A stretch of 64,000 bases of DNA. Source: Paenibacillus sp. G2S3. Lineage in GTDB: Bacteria; Bacillota; Bacilli; Paenibacillales; Paenibacillaceae. Position numbers and translations under genes: made by a program. Below the pieces are notes generated by a model. That model worked only from the letters and a program-made list of their open reading frames with translations, was not told the origin of the DNA and did not search any database. The stretch spans positions 2,914,001 through 2,978,000 of the forward strand of contig NZ_CP126095.1 of NCBI RefSeq assembly GCF_030123105.1, written 5' to 3'. This document shows positions 1 through 7,723 of the stretch, in pieces. The first letter of the stretch is position 1; every line of letters starts with the position of its first letter.

Positions 1-621
1 TGGATGTTTAATAGCTTTATTATTGCTTTTGCAGAAATGGCTGCGATCTGTATTGTCTCCTCTTGCGCCGGATATGTTCTCGCAAAGAAATCATTTCCCG
101 GACGAGGAATTATCTTCACGATGTTTGTTGCCGCCATGGCATTGCCTAAGCAAGTTATTCTCGTTCCGCTGTTTACGATGTTAGCAGACTTTGGTTGGGT
201 CAATACGTATAAAGGGCTTATTTTACCGGCGATTGGCTGGCCATTTGGCGTGTTTCTGATGAAGCAGTTCGCTCAGACAATTCCGGGAGAACTGATTGAA
301 GCGGCAAAAATTGACGGTAGCTCAGAAATTCGATTGTTTGGAACGATCATTTTACCGTTATTGAAACCAGCGGTTGGTGCATTGGCTATATTCACCTTCA
401 TCACTTCATGGAACGATTATTTCAGTCAGCTTATCATGACGCGATCCACTTCGATGATGACATTACCACTTGGGGTAGCGACACTTCGAGGCGAATTTAC
501 AACAAACTATGGATTGCTTATGGCGGGTGCTGCATTAGCCTCAATTCCTATGATTGCGATTTTCCTAATGTTTCAAAAGGCATTTACACAAGGGATTACG
601 ATGGGTGCTGTTAAGGGTTAA
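1..621 (+). CDS. Carbohydrate ABC transporter permease, MalG type (5' end outside window)
   Basis: Inner-membrane permease half of a binding-protein-dependent sugar importer. The reading frame is open from base 1. About 206 residues are visible against 270-290 for the family, so the N-terminus and first membrane segment lie upstream of the window; the ATG at position 4 is internal. The cytoplasmic EAA loop that docks the ATPase is clear (EAAKIDG, then ILPLLKPA), and the tail GITMGAVKG is typical of the MalG branch. It lies 59 bases upstream of nanA on the same strand, so it is probably part of a sialic acid or amino-sugar importer. The substrate is inferred from context only. Confidence 0.9.
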   Translation, partial: WMFNSFIIAFAEMAAICIVSSCAGYVLAKKSFPGRGIIFTMFVAAMALPKQVILVPLFTMLADFGWVNTYKGLILPAIGWPFGVFLMKQFAQTIPGELIEAAKIDGSSEIRLFGTIILPLLKPAVGALAIFTFITSWNDYFSQLIMTRSTSMMTLPLGVATLRGEFTTNYGLLMAGAALASIPMIAIFLMFQKAFTQGITMGAVKG

Positions 622-680
622 ATATTCTTATAACAACGTAAATTAATGAGCTGTGACTTAAACGACGGAGGCTGTTATTT

Positions 681-1598
681 ATGAAATCAACTGATCTTGA
701 AGCTTTTAAAGGCATTATTATCGCTTTGTACTCCAGTTATGATGCCGAGGGGAACATAGATAAAGAAGCGGCGCGGAATTTAGCTCGGCATTATGCTTCT
801 ACTGGTGTGAAAGGACTTTATGTTGGCGGAAGCTCGGGCGAAGGCATGCTGCAATCGGTAGAAGAGCGTAAACAAATGCTCGAAGCAGTTATAGCGGAAG
901 TAGGAGATGAGCTTACGATCATTGCTCATGTAGGTGCTCCATCTACAAGAGATAGTGTTGAGCTAGCTGAACATGCTGAATTAGTAGGCGCACATGCGGT
1001 ATCGGCTGTTCCGGCAATTTATTACCGGTTGTCTCCGGACAGTGTTGAAAGCCATTGGCAGGCGATCATCGATAGTACTTCACTTCCATTTATTATCTAC
1101 CACATCCCGCAAACGACAGGCTTTCATTTATCGAAAAGCTTGTTAATGAAGATGGCTACGCAGGATAAAGTGATTGGCGTGAAGATTTCAGCAGAAAGTA
1201 CATTTGAGCTTCAGCAGTTTAAGGCAGCAGGTGGAAATGATTTTCTTGTATTGAATGGACCGGATGAGCAGTACTTAGCTGGTCGCAGCATTGGAGCAGA
1301 TGGTGGGATTGGTGGAACCTACGGGGTTATGCCCGAGCTATTTTTAAAAGTTGAACAATGTTATGTGCAAGGGGATATGGCTGAGGCGCAGAAATGGCAG
1401 TTCATCATCAATGATCTCATTGTAGAATTATTATCCTTTCCATCTTTATATGGAGCATGTAAAGCGATTCTCAGTTTGCGGGGATTTGAAACGGGCCAAC
1501 CAAGAAAGCCTCTTCTACCCATAAAGGCTTCGGATCAGGAGCGAATGGAAGCTTTGAACAATAGAATATTAGATTATATTCTTGAAGCGAAGGGATAG
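681..1598 (+). CDS. nanA: N-acetylneuraminate lyase
   Basis: Class I aldolase of the DHDPS/NAL family that splits sialic acid into N-acetylmannosamine and pyruvate in the cytosol. The 305 residues match the family length. The GGSSGEG pyruvate-binding loop is at residues 49-55, the catalytic Tyr in FIIYHIP is Tyr140, and the Schiff-base Lys in IGVKIS is Lys168. The start has a GGAGG site nine to ten bases upstream. DHDPS-family members overlap in sequence, but adjacency to nanE and nanK makes the sialic acid lyase assignment strong. It is the first enzyme of a nanA-nanE-nanK run behind the transporter permease. Confidence 0.92.
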   Translation: MKSTDLEAFKGIIIALYSSYDAEGNIDKEAARNLARHYASTGVKGLYVGGSSGEGMLQSVEERKQMLEAVIAEVGDELTIIAHVGAPSTRDSVELAEHAELVGAHAVSAVPAIYYRLSPDSVESHWQAIIDSTSLPFIIYHIPQTTGFHLSKSLLMKMATQDKVIGVKISAESTFELQQFKAAGGNDFLVLNGPDEQYLAGRSIGADGGIGGTYGVMPELFLKVEQCYVQGDMAEAQKWQFIINDLIVELLSFPSLYGACKAILSLRGFETGQPRKPLLPIKASDQERMEALNNRILDYILEAKG

Positions 1599-1603
1599 GG
1601 TTA

Positions 1604-2287
1604 ATGATGACTCGAATGAGCGATATCTTTCCGATGAAAGGTCTGATCGTATCATGCCAGGCACTTGAGCATGAGCCGCTTCATGGTGGGGATACAATGG
1701 CAAAAATGGCAAGAGCAGCGGTTCAATCAGGAGCTATTGGTATCCGGACGAATGGGGTTCCAGATATTGTAGCGATTAAAGAAGAGGTAAATGTACCGGT
1801 TATTGGACTTATAAAACGGGATATTCCCGGATCTGCCATATTTATTACGCCAACCCTGGATGAAGTGAAAGCGATTGTCTCCGCAAAAGCGGATATTGTT
1901 GCATTAGATGTTACGAATCGGGAGGGTCGCTTAGCGTCGGTTAAGCCTTTAATCGCATATGCCCATCAAATGGGTGTGCTTGTAATGGCGGATATATCGA
2001 CTTTGGAGGAAGGATTGGCAGCGGAAGAATTGGGTGTAGATTTCATTGGTACAACACTTTCAGGCTATACACCATACAGTACTCAACAAGAAGGACCAGA
2101 TCTTGTCCTGCTTCAGCAATTATGCGAGTTCGTGAATATTCCCGTAGTTGCGGAGGGACGTATATGGACTCCGGAAGATGCGGTGAGAGCTAAGAATGCT
2201 GGAGCATCTTATGTCGTGGTAGGAAGTGCGATTACAAGGCCACAATTAATCACATCACGTTATGTCAAAGCCGTGAGCGATTGTTGA
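1604..2287 (+). CDS. nanE: N-acetylmannosamine-6-phosphate 2-epimerase
   Basis: Converts ManNAc-6-phosphate to GlcNAc-6-phosphate, joining sialic acid breakdown to amino-sugar metabolism. It is a 227-residue TIM barrel of normal family length. The N-terminal KGLIVSCQALEHEPLH, the catalytic Lys in IGLIKRD (Lys71) and the acid in VVAEGRI (Glu184) are all in place. Two in-frame ATGs occur at 1604 and 1607. It begins five bases after the nanA stop and ends 19 bases before the nanK start, so the three are very likely cotranscribed. Confidence 0.93.
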   Translation: MMTRMSDIFPMKGLIVSCQALEHEPLHGGDTMAKMARAAVQSGAIGIRTNGVPDIVAIKEEVNVPVIGLIKRDIPGSAIFITPTLDEVKAIVSAKADIVALDVTNREGRLASVKPLIAYAHQMGVLVMADISTLEEGLAAEELGVDFIGTTLSGYTPYSTQQEGPDLVLLQQLCEFVNIPVVAEGRIWTPEDAVRAKNAGASYVVVGSAITRPQLITSRYVKAVSDC

Positions 2288-2306
2288 GATAGAAGGAGGC
2301 GAGTCC

Positions 2307-3302
2307 GTGTTAGAAGGATATGATCCTCTAATGGAATATGCTGTCGGAGTGGATATCGGTGGAACGAAAATTAATGCTGGACTCGTTACACCACATGGGG
2401 ACGTAGTACATACTGTAAGTCTGAGTACAAAGGCTGGGTTCACGAAGACCGTGGACCGAGCTTTTCAGGCTATTCAAAGGTTAATAGATGAAGCTACAGC
2501 CATGCATGCAGGCGTTCAGATTAAAGGGATTGGTGTAGGAACGGCAGGACAAATCGATTGGGAGGCAGGGAGTATTCGCTCGGCCTCAGAGCTTATTCCT
2601 GGATATGCTGGGACAGCCTTGAAAGCGTTGCTTCAGACTCAATTCCAGCTTCCAGTAATCGTAGATAACGACGTGAATGTACTAGCATTAACAGAGAAAT
2701 ATCTAGGTTCTTGTATAGGTGTAGAAGATTTTATCTGTCTTGCACTTGGCACGGGTGTAGGTGGAGCCATTGTTGTAGAGGGTCGTCTTGTCCATGGTTC
2801 TTGGGGTGGGGCTGGAGAGTTAGGGCATATGTCTGTAGATTTCAAAGGGCCTCCATGCGTTTGTGGCGGGAAAGGCTGCTTGGAACATTATGCTTCAGGC
2901 ACAAGTATTGCTCGTCGCATGCGTGAAAAACTAACTTTAAACAACGAGCCACTTAATAACTTAGAATCACGAGACGTGATCGCGAAATGGAGGGAAGGAG
3001 ACCGTCTAGCTACAGAAATAATGGAAGAAACAATCGCTGCACTTGGAGCTGCTATCGCTTCTTTTATTCATATCTTTAACCCAAAGGTTATTGTTATTGG
3101 TGGTGGAGTGGCTGAAGCAGGTGAGCTATTATTCGAAGGAATAAGAAGAGAAGTGGCTACGAGAACGATGCCATCGATGCTGGAAGGGATCCGCATTGAA
3201 GCAGCCTATCGTGGCAATTCCTGTGGAATGATTGGTGCGGCATTACAGATCTGGGAGTACGGAGTCCCATCCCTTTCATCTAGTAATGGAGGCTTTATCT
3301 AA
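2307..3302 (+). CDS. nanK: N-acetylmannosamine kinase, ROK family
   Basis: ROK-family sugar kinase expected to phosphorylate ManNAc to the NanE substrate. The GTG start is preceded by AGAAGGAGG at 2291-2299. The ATP-binding DIGGTK sits near residue 18, the sugar-binding EHYASG segment follows, and the ROK zinc signature CVCGGKGCLEH is complete. Length (331) is normal for the family, with about ten extra residues ahead of the first strand; an internal ATG at 2331 is possible but lacks as good a ribosome site. ROK kinases are hard to separate by substrate from sequence; NanK rests on operon context. Confidence 0.88.
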   Translation: MLEGYDPLMEYAVGVDIGGTKINAGLVTPHGDVVHTVSLSTKAGFTKTVDRAFQAIQRLIDEATAMHAGVQIKGIGVGTAGQIDWEAGSIRSASELIPGYAGTALKALLQTQFQLPVIVDNDVNVLALTEKYLGSCIGVEDFICLALGTGVGGAIVVEGRLVHGSWGGAGELGHMSVDFKGPPCVCGGKGCLEHYASGTSIARRMREKLTLNNEPLNNLESRDVIAKWREGDRLATEIMEETIAALGAAIASFIHIFNPKVIVIGGGVAEAGELLFEGIRREVATRTMPSMLEGIRIEAAYRGNSCGMIGAALQIWEYGVPSLSSSNGGFI

Positions 3303-3307
3303 ATCTC

Positions 3308-3336
3308 TTGATTAAATAGAATAATTTACCGATAAT
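3308..3336 (+). promoter_or_regulatory. Sigma-A-like promoter ahead of the APH-GNAT gene
   Basis: TTGATT at 3308-3313 and GATAAT at 3331-3336 are separated by 17 bases. It gives an untranslated leader of roughly 155 bases before the main start at 3500. That leader contains a small reading frame and a hairpin. Confidence 0.5.
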
Positions 3337-3402
3337 GTTAAAGGGGATGAGAGTAAAGGTCAAATCTTTCTGGGGTCCCTAATCCGTTTATAAGGAGTGA
3401 TG

Positions 3403-3579
3403 ATGTTTGATTACCAACAACACCACAATGAAGTCCGAGAGAGGTCAGTATTCGTAAGGGAAGAACACCTCTCAATGACTACGGGAGGCACTATCGGAAA
3501 TGATGAATTTAATGAACATGGTACGGGGAACAGAGAACGATCTACCCGCCAAAGAGATGATCAAGTACTGGAATCATGA
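3403..3579 (+). CDS. Possible leader peptide upstream of the APH-GNAT gene
   Basis: A 58-codon frame starting at ATG 3403 (alternative ATG 3400), with TAAGGAG at 3391-3397 right before it. This is a better ribosome site than that of the main gene. The frame runs out of phase into the first 80 bases of the main coding region. The peptide is hydrophilic, with no domain recognised. Inside it, GAGAGGT (3439-3445) can pair with ACCTCTC (3467-3473), just ahead of the GGGAGG site (3483-3488) of the downstream gene. It may be a translated leader or a chance frame; I cannot tell which. Confidence 0.3.
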   Translation: MFDYQQHHNEVRERSVFVREEHLSMTTGGTIGNDEFNEHGTGNRERSTRQRDDQVLES

Positions 3580-4903
3580 GCCTGGAACTTTGAAGCTTGT
3601 GAGAGCAAGTAGCAATTTTATTTATACGTTTCAATGGAATAATAAGCACTATTATTTAAGGTTTACTCATGAAGAGGATAATACCGCAGAGAATATTCAG
3701 GCTGAACTAGATTTTATGATGTACTTATTGGAACAGGGCTATGAGACCGTAGCGCCAGTACGCTCCAAGCAAGGAAAGTGGATTGAGACCCTTTCAACTG
3801 GAAATGGCAAATATCACGGGGTTGTTTTTGAACAAGCCCAAGGGGAATACGTTCCACTTGAAGAGATGTCGGAGCTGCAGTTCCAACATTGGGGTCAAAC
3901 GCTCGCGAGATTGCATAATTTATCAGAAACTTATGCTCCGAGCACACCCGCTCGTAAAAGCTGGGTCGATTCACTTCAATTTATTTTATCCGTATTAAGA
4001 AGACACCCCGAGGAGAAGGCGCTTAAGGAATATGAGCGAATTGAGGCGTGGCTAAGTGAGCTCTCTTTTGGCGTAGGACATACGGGGCTGATCCATTTTG
4101 ATTTTGAGACAGACAATATCTTTTATATGAAAGATAAATCTCGTTTTTGTGCGATCGATTTTGATGACTCAATGTATCATTGGTTTGCGATGGATATCAC
4201 ATCAGCGTTAAGAGATTTATCCAAGCAGAATGATGAGGAGAGCAAGAAGAACATCGATCTCTTTATTAGTGGATATAGATCAATAAAGCGGCTGGATGAT
4301 GAATATATCAAGCTATTGCCAGAATTCCAAAGATTCTCTGACTTATATGGATTCGTCAGGTTGCTTCGAAGTTTAGAGAATTTGGACGCTTCTATTTGTC
4401 CTGAATGGGCACTACAGCTTAAAGCTAAATTAGATAGCATCTGTGATCGTATTCGGGATGGCTTTCATCCTCATATGGTGCTGAAGACAATCAATGAGAC
4501 TAACTGGTATGCGTGTACTCAGTTAGAGGTATCCAATGAGCAAAAGGCAGTTTTTCCTGTGCCCGTTGTTTATTGGTTGGCGGAATCGGCTTATTGTGGG
4601 ATGACTCCATTGGCTTTGTACGCAGATGATGAGTTGGTAGGGTTCTCTGTATATGCCGTAGATCCTGAGGATGGTAGTTATTGGATTATGGCTTATATGA
4701 TTGATCAGAAATATCAGAATAGAGGATTCGGTAGAACCGGAATGGATGCCTTGATTCGAACTATAAAAGCCGAACATCACTGCGATAAAATCGTTATTGG
4801 GCATCGAATAGAGAACGATCGTGCTTCGAACTTATATACATCCCTTGGATTCGTTGAAGTAAGCAGGGATGAGGTTGAAGTTATACGTGAGTTGATAGTG
4901 TAA
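3500..4903 (+). CDS. Fusion of an APH-type phosphotransferase and a GNAT acetyltransferase
   Basis: 467 residues in two parts. Residues about 1-310 are an aminoglycoside phosphotransferase/choline kinase-like fold. The catalytic loop HFDFETDN spans 199-206 (catalytic Asp201, Asn206), and the metal-binding DFD is at 220-222. Residues about 320-467 are a GNAT N-acetyltransferase, with the acetyl-CoA loop QKYQNRGFGRTG (Arg408) and the late SLGF strand. The start at 3500 is weakly supported: GGGAGG lies 11 bases upstream, and later ATGs occur at 3503, 3512 and 3518. Known bifunctional resistance enzymes have the order AAC then APH; here the order is reversed. The substrate is not evident; a small amine, antibiotic or spermidine-like molecule is possible. 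Confidence 0.82.
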   Translation: MMNLMNMVRGTENDLPAKEMIKYWNHEPGTLKLVRASSNFIYTFQWNNKHYYLRFTHEEDNTAENIQAELDFMMYLLEQGYETVAPVRSKQGKWIETLSTGNGKYHGVVFEQAQGEYVPLEEMSELQFQHWGQTLARLHNLSETYAPSTPARKSWVDSLQFILSVLRRHPEEKALKEYERIEAWLSELSFGVGHTGLIHFDFETDNIFYMKDKSRFCAIDFDDSMYHWFAMDITSALRDLSKQNDEESKKNIDLFISGYRSIKRLDDEYIKLLPEFQRFSDLYGFVRLLRSLENLDASICPEWALQLKAKLDSICDRIRDGFHPHMVLKTINETNWYACTQLEVSNEQKAVFPVPVVYWLAESAYCGMTPLALYADDELVGFSVYAVDPEDGSYWIMAYMIDQKYQNRGFGRTGMDALIRTIKAEHHCDKIVIGHRIENDRASNLYTSLGFVEVSRDEVEVIRELIV

Positions 4904-4907
4904 AGAG

Positions 4908-4962
4908 AAAAGAAGCCGTTCCAAAAGTAGTTTTTAACTACTCGGGAGCGGCCTCTTCTTGT
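4908..4962 (+). terminator. Hairpin after the APH-GNAT gene
   Basis: AAGAAG-CCGTTCC at 4909-4922 pairs with GGAGCGG-CC-TCTTCTT at 4945-4960, with an inner AGTAGTT/AACTACT stem. It is AT-rich on both sides and lies 5 bases after the stop, so it is probably an intrinsic terminator, though its U-tract is poor. Confidence 0.5.
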
Positions 4963-5028
4963 TATCATGTAAAGGATGTTCCAAATGATGATCCAAGTGA
5001 AGCTCGAACTTGAAGGGCTAATTGCACA

Positions 5029-5213
5029 ATTAGGGAATTTCTCCCTCTATTTCTGAGATTATTGGTTGCCAGACATATAATTAGGGAAAACCTCCCCTAA
5101 ATTCGTCTGATTTGATGAAAATCAAAGGGTTTAGCCTGATTTATTGGGAGAAATCCCCTGATTTCATTCATTATTAGCGAATATCGACTTTTTATAGGGA
5201 GTTTTTCCCTAAT
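5029..5213. repeat. Cluster of four AGGGA/TCCCT palindromes spaced about 51-62 bases
   Basis: The 323-base gap between two converging genes holds four related palindromes at about 5029-5047, 5081-5100, 5143-5162 and 5193-5213. Each has the form TTAGGGA-N4-7-TCCCTAA, with similar CTGATTT-containing linkers. I see no coding frame here. The spacing of roughly 51 bases recalls the 52-base period of the two larger arrays in this window, though the sequence is different. Confidence 0.65.
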
Positions 5214-5226
5214 CAGTTTTAAACCA

Positions 5227-5763
5227 TCAAATATAAGTCCACTCCTGCTCTAAAGAGGAATAGATGATCTCATTGCACCATTGCTGATTACAGAATCTAG
5301 TCTCCCTAAGAACCCCGTCTTTTAACATTCCTGCTCTAATCATTACTTTCTCAGATTGCACATTCTCAGCGTTGGCATAAGCAACAACCCTATGTGCATT
5401 AAGAGAGCTAAAGGCATAACCTATCAGGGACTTCACGGCTTCAGTTGCATATCCCATTTTCCAATAGTCCGGGAGTAGGGCCCAACCAATTTCCCATTCT
5501 CTGATTTCTTTCCAATTTAACTTAATGCTGACATTACCTATGGGCTTCATATCCAGCTTCGTACATATAGCAAGATCATAATATTCCCGTGGATCGCTTG
5601 TTGCTTGAGATAAAATCGAAAGGAAGTCATCTTTAATTCGTTTTGCATCAGGTGCGGAGTTCTCATATTTGTAGGATAAAGGATTTTGCTCTAGTTCTTC
5701 ATAAAAAGAAGAATCACTGCTTGTATAATCTCTTAATATTAATCTGTCGGTTACTATTTCCAC
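5227..5763 (-). CDS. GNAT family N-acetyltransferase, RimJ/RimL type
   Basis: 178 residues, full length for the Acetyltransf_3 group, which acetylates protein N-termini or small amines with acetyl-CoA. It opens with the characteristic TDRLILRDYT strand. The IGWALLPDYWKMGYATEA segment carries the acetyl-CoA loop (K-M-G-Y-A variant of Q/RxxGxA), followed by AYANAENVQSEKVMIRAGM. It is monocistronic and converges on the APH-GNAT gene. The specific substrate cannot be read from sequence. Confidence 0.88.
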   Translation of the reverse strand: MEIVTDRLILRDYTSSDSSFYEELEQNPLSYKYENSAPDAKRIKDDFLSILSQATSDPREYYDLAICTKLDMKPIGNVSIKLNWKEIREWEIGWALLPDYWKMGYATEAVKSLIGYAFSSLNAHRVVAYANAENVQSEKVMIRAGMLKDGVLRETRFCNQQWCNEIIYSSLEQEWTYI

Positions 5764-6005
5764 GAATGTTACACTCCTAGTCTAAGACTTTAATTGTTCT
5801 TCAGTTGCTACCGCCAAATACGATTACATAGACTCTGTAGTGCCTATTTTGTAACTTCTTGTAGACCCATGTGTTTCCCTTTATTTTTCTTAATATTTAC
5901 ACATTATAAAAATATAAGCTTAACCACCTTCCATTTTTATCTACTAAAATAGTGGAATTGTGATACAGTAATAGTGGTTTATTTACTAGAGGGGGATTTT
6001 GGAAA

Positions 6006-7202
6006 ATGAAAGCTATTAAATGGAGTATTGCAGCAGTACTAGCAGTATCTATGTATGGTCCAATTCATACAGCGAAGGCAGCAGATGCGAATAGCACAAA
6101 TGTAGTGAACGAACAGTCGATTTCCAGCACGGATGATTTGATTTTTCAAATGGATTATACGGAAATGACCGTTGGGGATAAGGTTCCAGTGCAGATTTTT
6201 GCAAAAGGACCTGATGGCTCATCGGAACGTATTCCACTGTCTCAAGCAGATATGGTAATTGAGAAGCCGTATTTATTGCAAAAGCTGCCTGATGGTTCAA
6301 TAAAAGCATTAGCCGTTGGCGAAACAAATGTAACCGTACGTTCAGGAGCTAATTCCAAAACGTTAAAGTTATCTATCAGTGCTGATAAGGACATCGAAAC
6401 AGGTGTATTAATCAATGGCACGATGTATTTGCCTGTACAAACTACCTTTAAGAGTTTAGGTGCAACTATTCAGACGAATACAGCCACTAAGACTTTTAGT
6501 ATTCGTGTAGGGGATTTGCCTATTCAGCTTCAACTGGGCAGCGATATTGCTATGGTGAATGGGAATAAGGTGAAAATGAGTGGTAAAGTGCAAACCGTGG
6601 ATGGAGGAGCAGTATTCCCTGCTACCCTCTTAAAAACAGCATTGGGAGCAGTATTGGACTTTGGTGCTCATTATGAGTCTTTGAACATCAATTTCGGTAA
6701 AGCTGAGTTATTTGCGTACACAAAAAATACGTTAAAAATATCCAAAAGAGAATCTCAAGGGGATCTCGCCAAGCTAATCGGAAAGACTTATTGGTTCAAC
6801 CAGTATGATTCCGACTATAAATTCCAAAAAGCAACGATTGTTGATATTCTTGTGAACGACGATAATGAGTTTTCGATTTCTTTTCAATTGGCATCAGGTA
6901 AAATTGTGAATTCTTATGATATGGAATACGATCAGGTCACTCGCGATCTGGCAAACAAAGAGTATTTCTTTACGTCTGATCCTACCAAAATCTATAAATG
7001 GTCAAATGCGATTTGGGCCAAGATCAAGGCAGGTACAATTTCGACAGGGATGACGAAGCAGCAAGTAGAGCTGAGCTGGGGCACTCCAATTGATAAATCA
7101 AGTCTATCCGGCAGTGGAATTACAGTTGAGACTTGGCAATATAGAAATTATAATTACGTAACCTTTACAAATGGTGTTGTCTCTATGATTTACACAAATT
7201 AA
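6006..7202 (+). CDS. Exported stalk-domain protein (copper amine oxidase N-terminal-like) with BamE-like C-terminus
   Basis: 398 residues. Residues 1-25 form a Sec signal peptide ending AKA-AD. An Ig-like beta domain (about 40-125) follows, built around MTVGDKVPVQIFAKG and ALAVGETNVTV. Residues 130-215 are a copper-amine-oxidase-N-like stalk domain (VLINGTMYLPVQTTFKSLGA). The last 60 residues (GMTKQQVELSWGTP ... YVTFTNGVV) resemble the small SmpA/BamE-type fold common in Gram-positive envelope proteins. It is probably anchored or secreted in the cell wall; the function is unknown. The ribosome site GAGGGGG lies at 5989-5995. Confidence 0.8.
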   Translation: MKAIKWSIAAVLAVSMYGPIHTAKAADANSTNVVNEQSISSTDDLIFQMDYTEMTVGDKVPVQIFAKGPDGSSERIPLSQADMVIEKPYLLQKLPDGSIKALAVGETNVTVRSGANSKTLKLSISADKDIETGVLINGTMYLPVQTTFKSLGATIQTNTATKTFSIRVGDLPIQLQLGSDIAMVNGNKVKMSGKVQTVDGGAVFPATLLKTALGAVLDFGAHYESLNINFGKAELFAYTKNTLKISKRESQGDLAKLIGKTYWFNQYDSDYKFQKATIVDILVNDDNEFSISFQLASGKIVNSYDMEYDQVTRDLANKEYFFTSDPTKIYKWSNAIWAKIKAGTISTGMTKQQVELSWGTPIDKSSLSGSGITVETWQYRNYNYVTFTNGVVSMIYTN

Positions 7203-7232
7203 TGTAAGGGAACTATAACTTCATTTTAAATC

Positions 7233-7269
7233 AAAGGACGCCTTAAGGTTCATCATCGGGCGTCCTTTT
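7233..7269 (+). terminator. Intrinsic terminator of the stalk-domain gene
   Basis: AAAGGACGCC (7233-7242) pairs with GGGCGTCCTTT (7258-7268), followed by T residues. Confidence 0.85.
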
Positions 7270-7392
7270 CATATATTCGAACGCCTCATCATTGATTTAG
7301 TCATAGAGCCTGTCTCTAAAGCATATCTTTTGAAAGAAGCACTTTCAGAATGAAATGTTGACTATTTATTGACCGAAATGAGGGGTTTATTC

Positions 7393-7581
7393 ATGGCAAA
7401 GTCAAAACGTGGACATGCACTGTGGAGTTTACCATCCAGGGGTAGGGGGACTTGTCCGGTCTGTCAGAGCACACGGATCAAACTGCTTTATCCAAAAAGA
7501 AAAACGGACGGATCAGTCGTTAAGGTTTGTAAGCGTTGTGACAAGGCGCCTCAGACGAAAGTGGATGCAGTGTTGGTGTAA
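7393..7581 (+). CDS. Small zinc-ribbon protein
   Basis: A 62-residue basic protein with two CxxC knuckles (CPVC near residue 21 and CKRC near 44) about 20 residues apart, as in a rubredoxin-like zinc ribbon. The ATG at 7393 follows AGGGG at 7381-7385; the frame can be extended to 7369 (TTG), but that lacks a ribosome site. A perfect terminator follows. The rich Arg/Lys content suggests nucleic acid or ribosome contact, which is inference. I do not recognise a named family. Confidence 0.7.
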   Translation: MAKSKRGHALWSLPSRGRGTCPVCQSTRIKLLYPKRKTDGSVVKVCKRCDKAPQTKVDAVLV

Positions 7582-7592
7582 AAGATTAACGC

Positions 7593-7655
7593 AAGGATGC
7601 CTAGTTGCAGCTATATGCATATTGCATGTAGGTACAACTAGGCATCCTTATTTTG
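7593..7655 (+). terminator. Long intrinsic terminator after the zinc-ribbon gene
   Basis: AAGGATGCCTAGTTG (7593-7607) is perfectly complementary to CAACTAGGCATCCTT (7635-7649), followed by ATTTTG. The loop itself holds a TATGCATA-like palindrome. Confidence 0.9.
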
Positions 7656-7663
7656 TATTTCTC

Positions 7664-7709
7664 GCATAAACACTTACCGTCCTTATAAGGACGCCGAAGG
7701 CGTTTATGC
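7664..7709. repeat. Three-stem palindromic repeat element, copy 1
   Basis: The outer stem GCATAAAC (7664-7671)/GTTTATGC (7702-7709) encloses the perfect palindrome GTCCTTATAAGGAC (7679-7692) and the hairpin GCCGAAGGC (7693-7701). A diverged copy of the reverse complement sits at 23001-23040. There is no T-run, so it is not an ordinary terminator although it lies 14 bases past the purA stop. Confidence 0.7.
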
Positions 7710-7723
7710 TTGACATGAAATTA

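Noticed and set aside
3714..3974. Minus-strand frame inside the APH-GNAT gene
   Set aside because: Shadow of a well-supported gene; no ribosome site.
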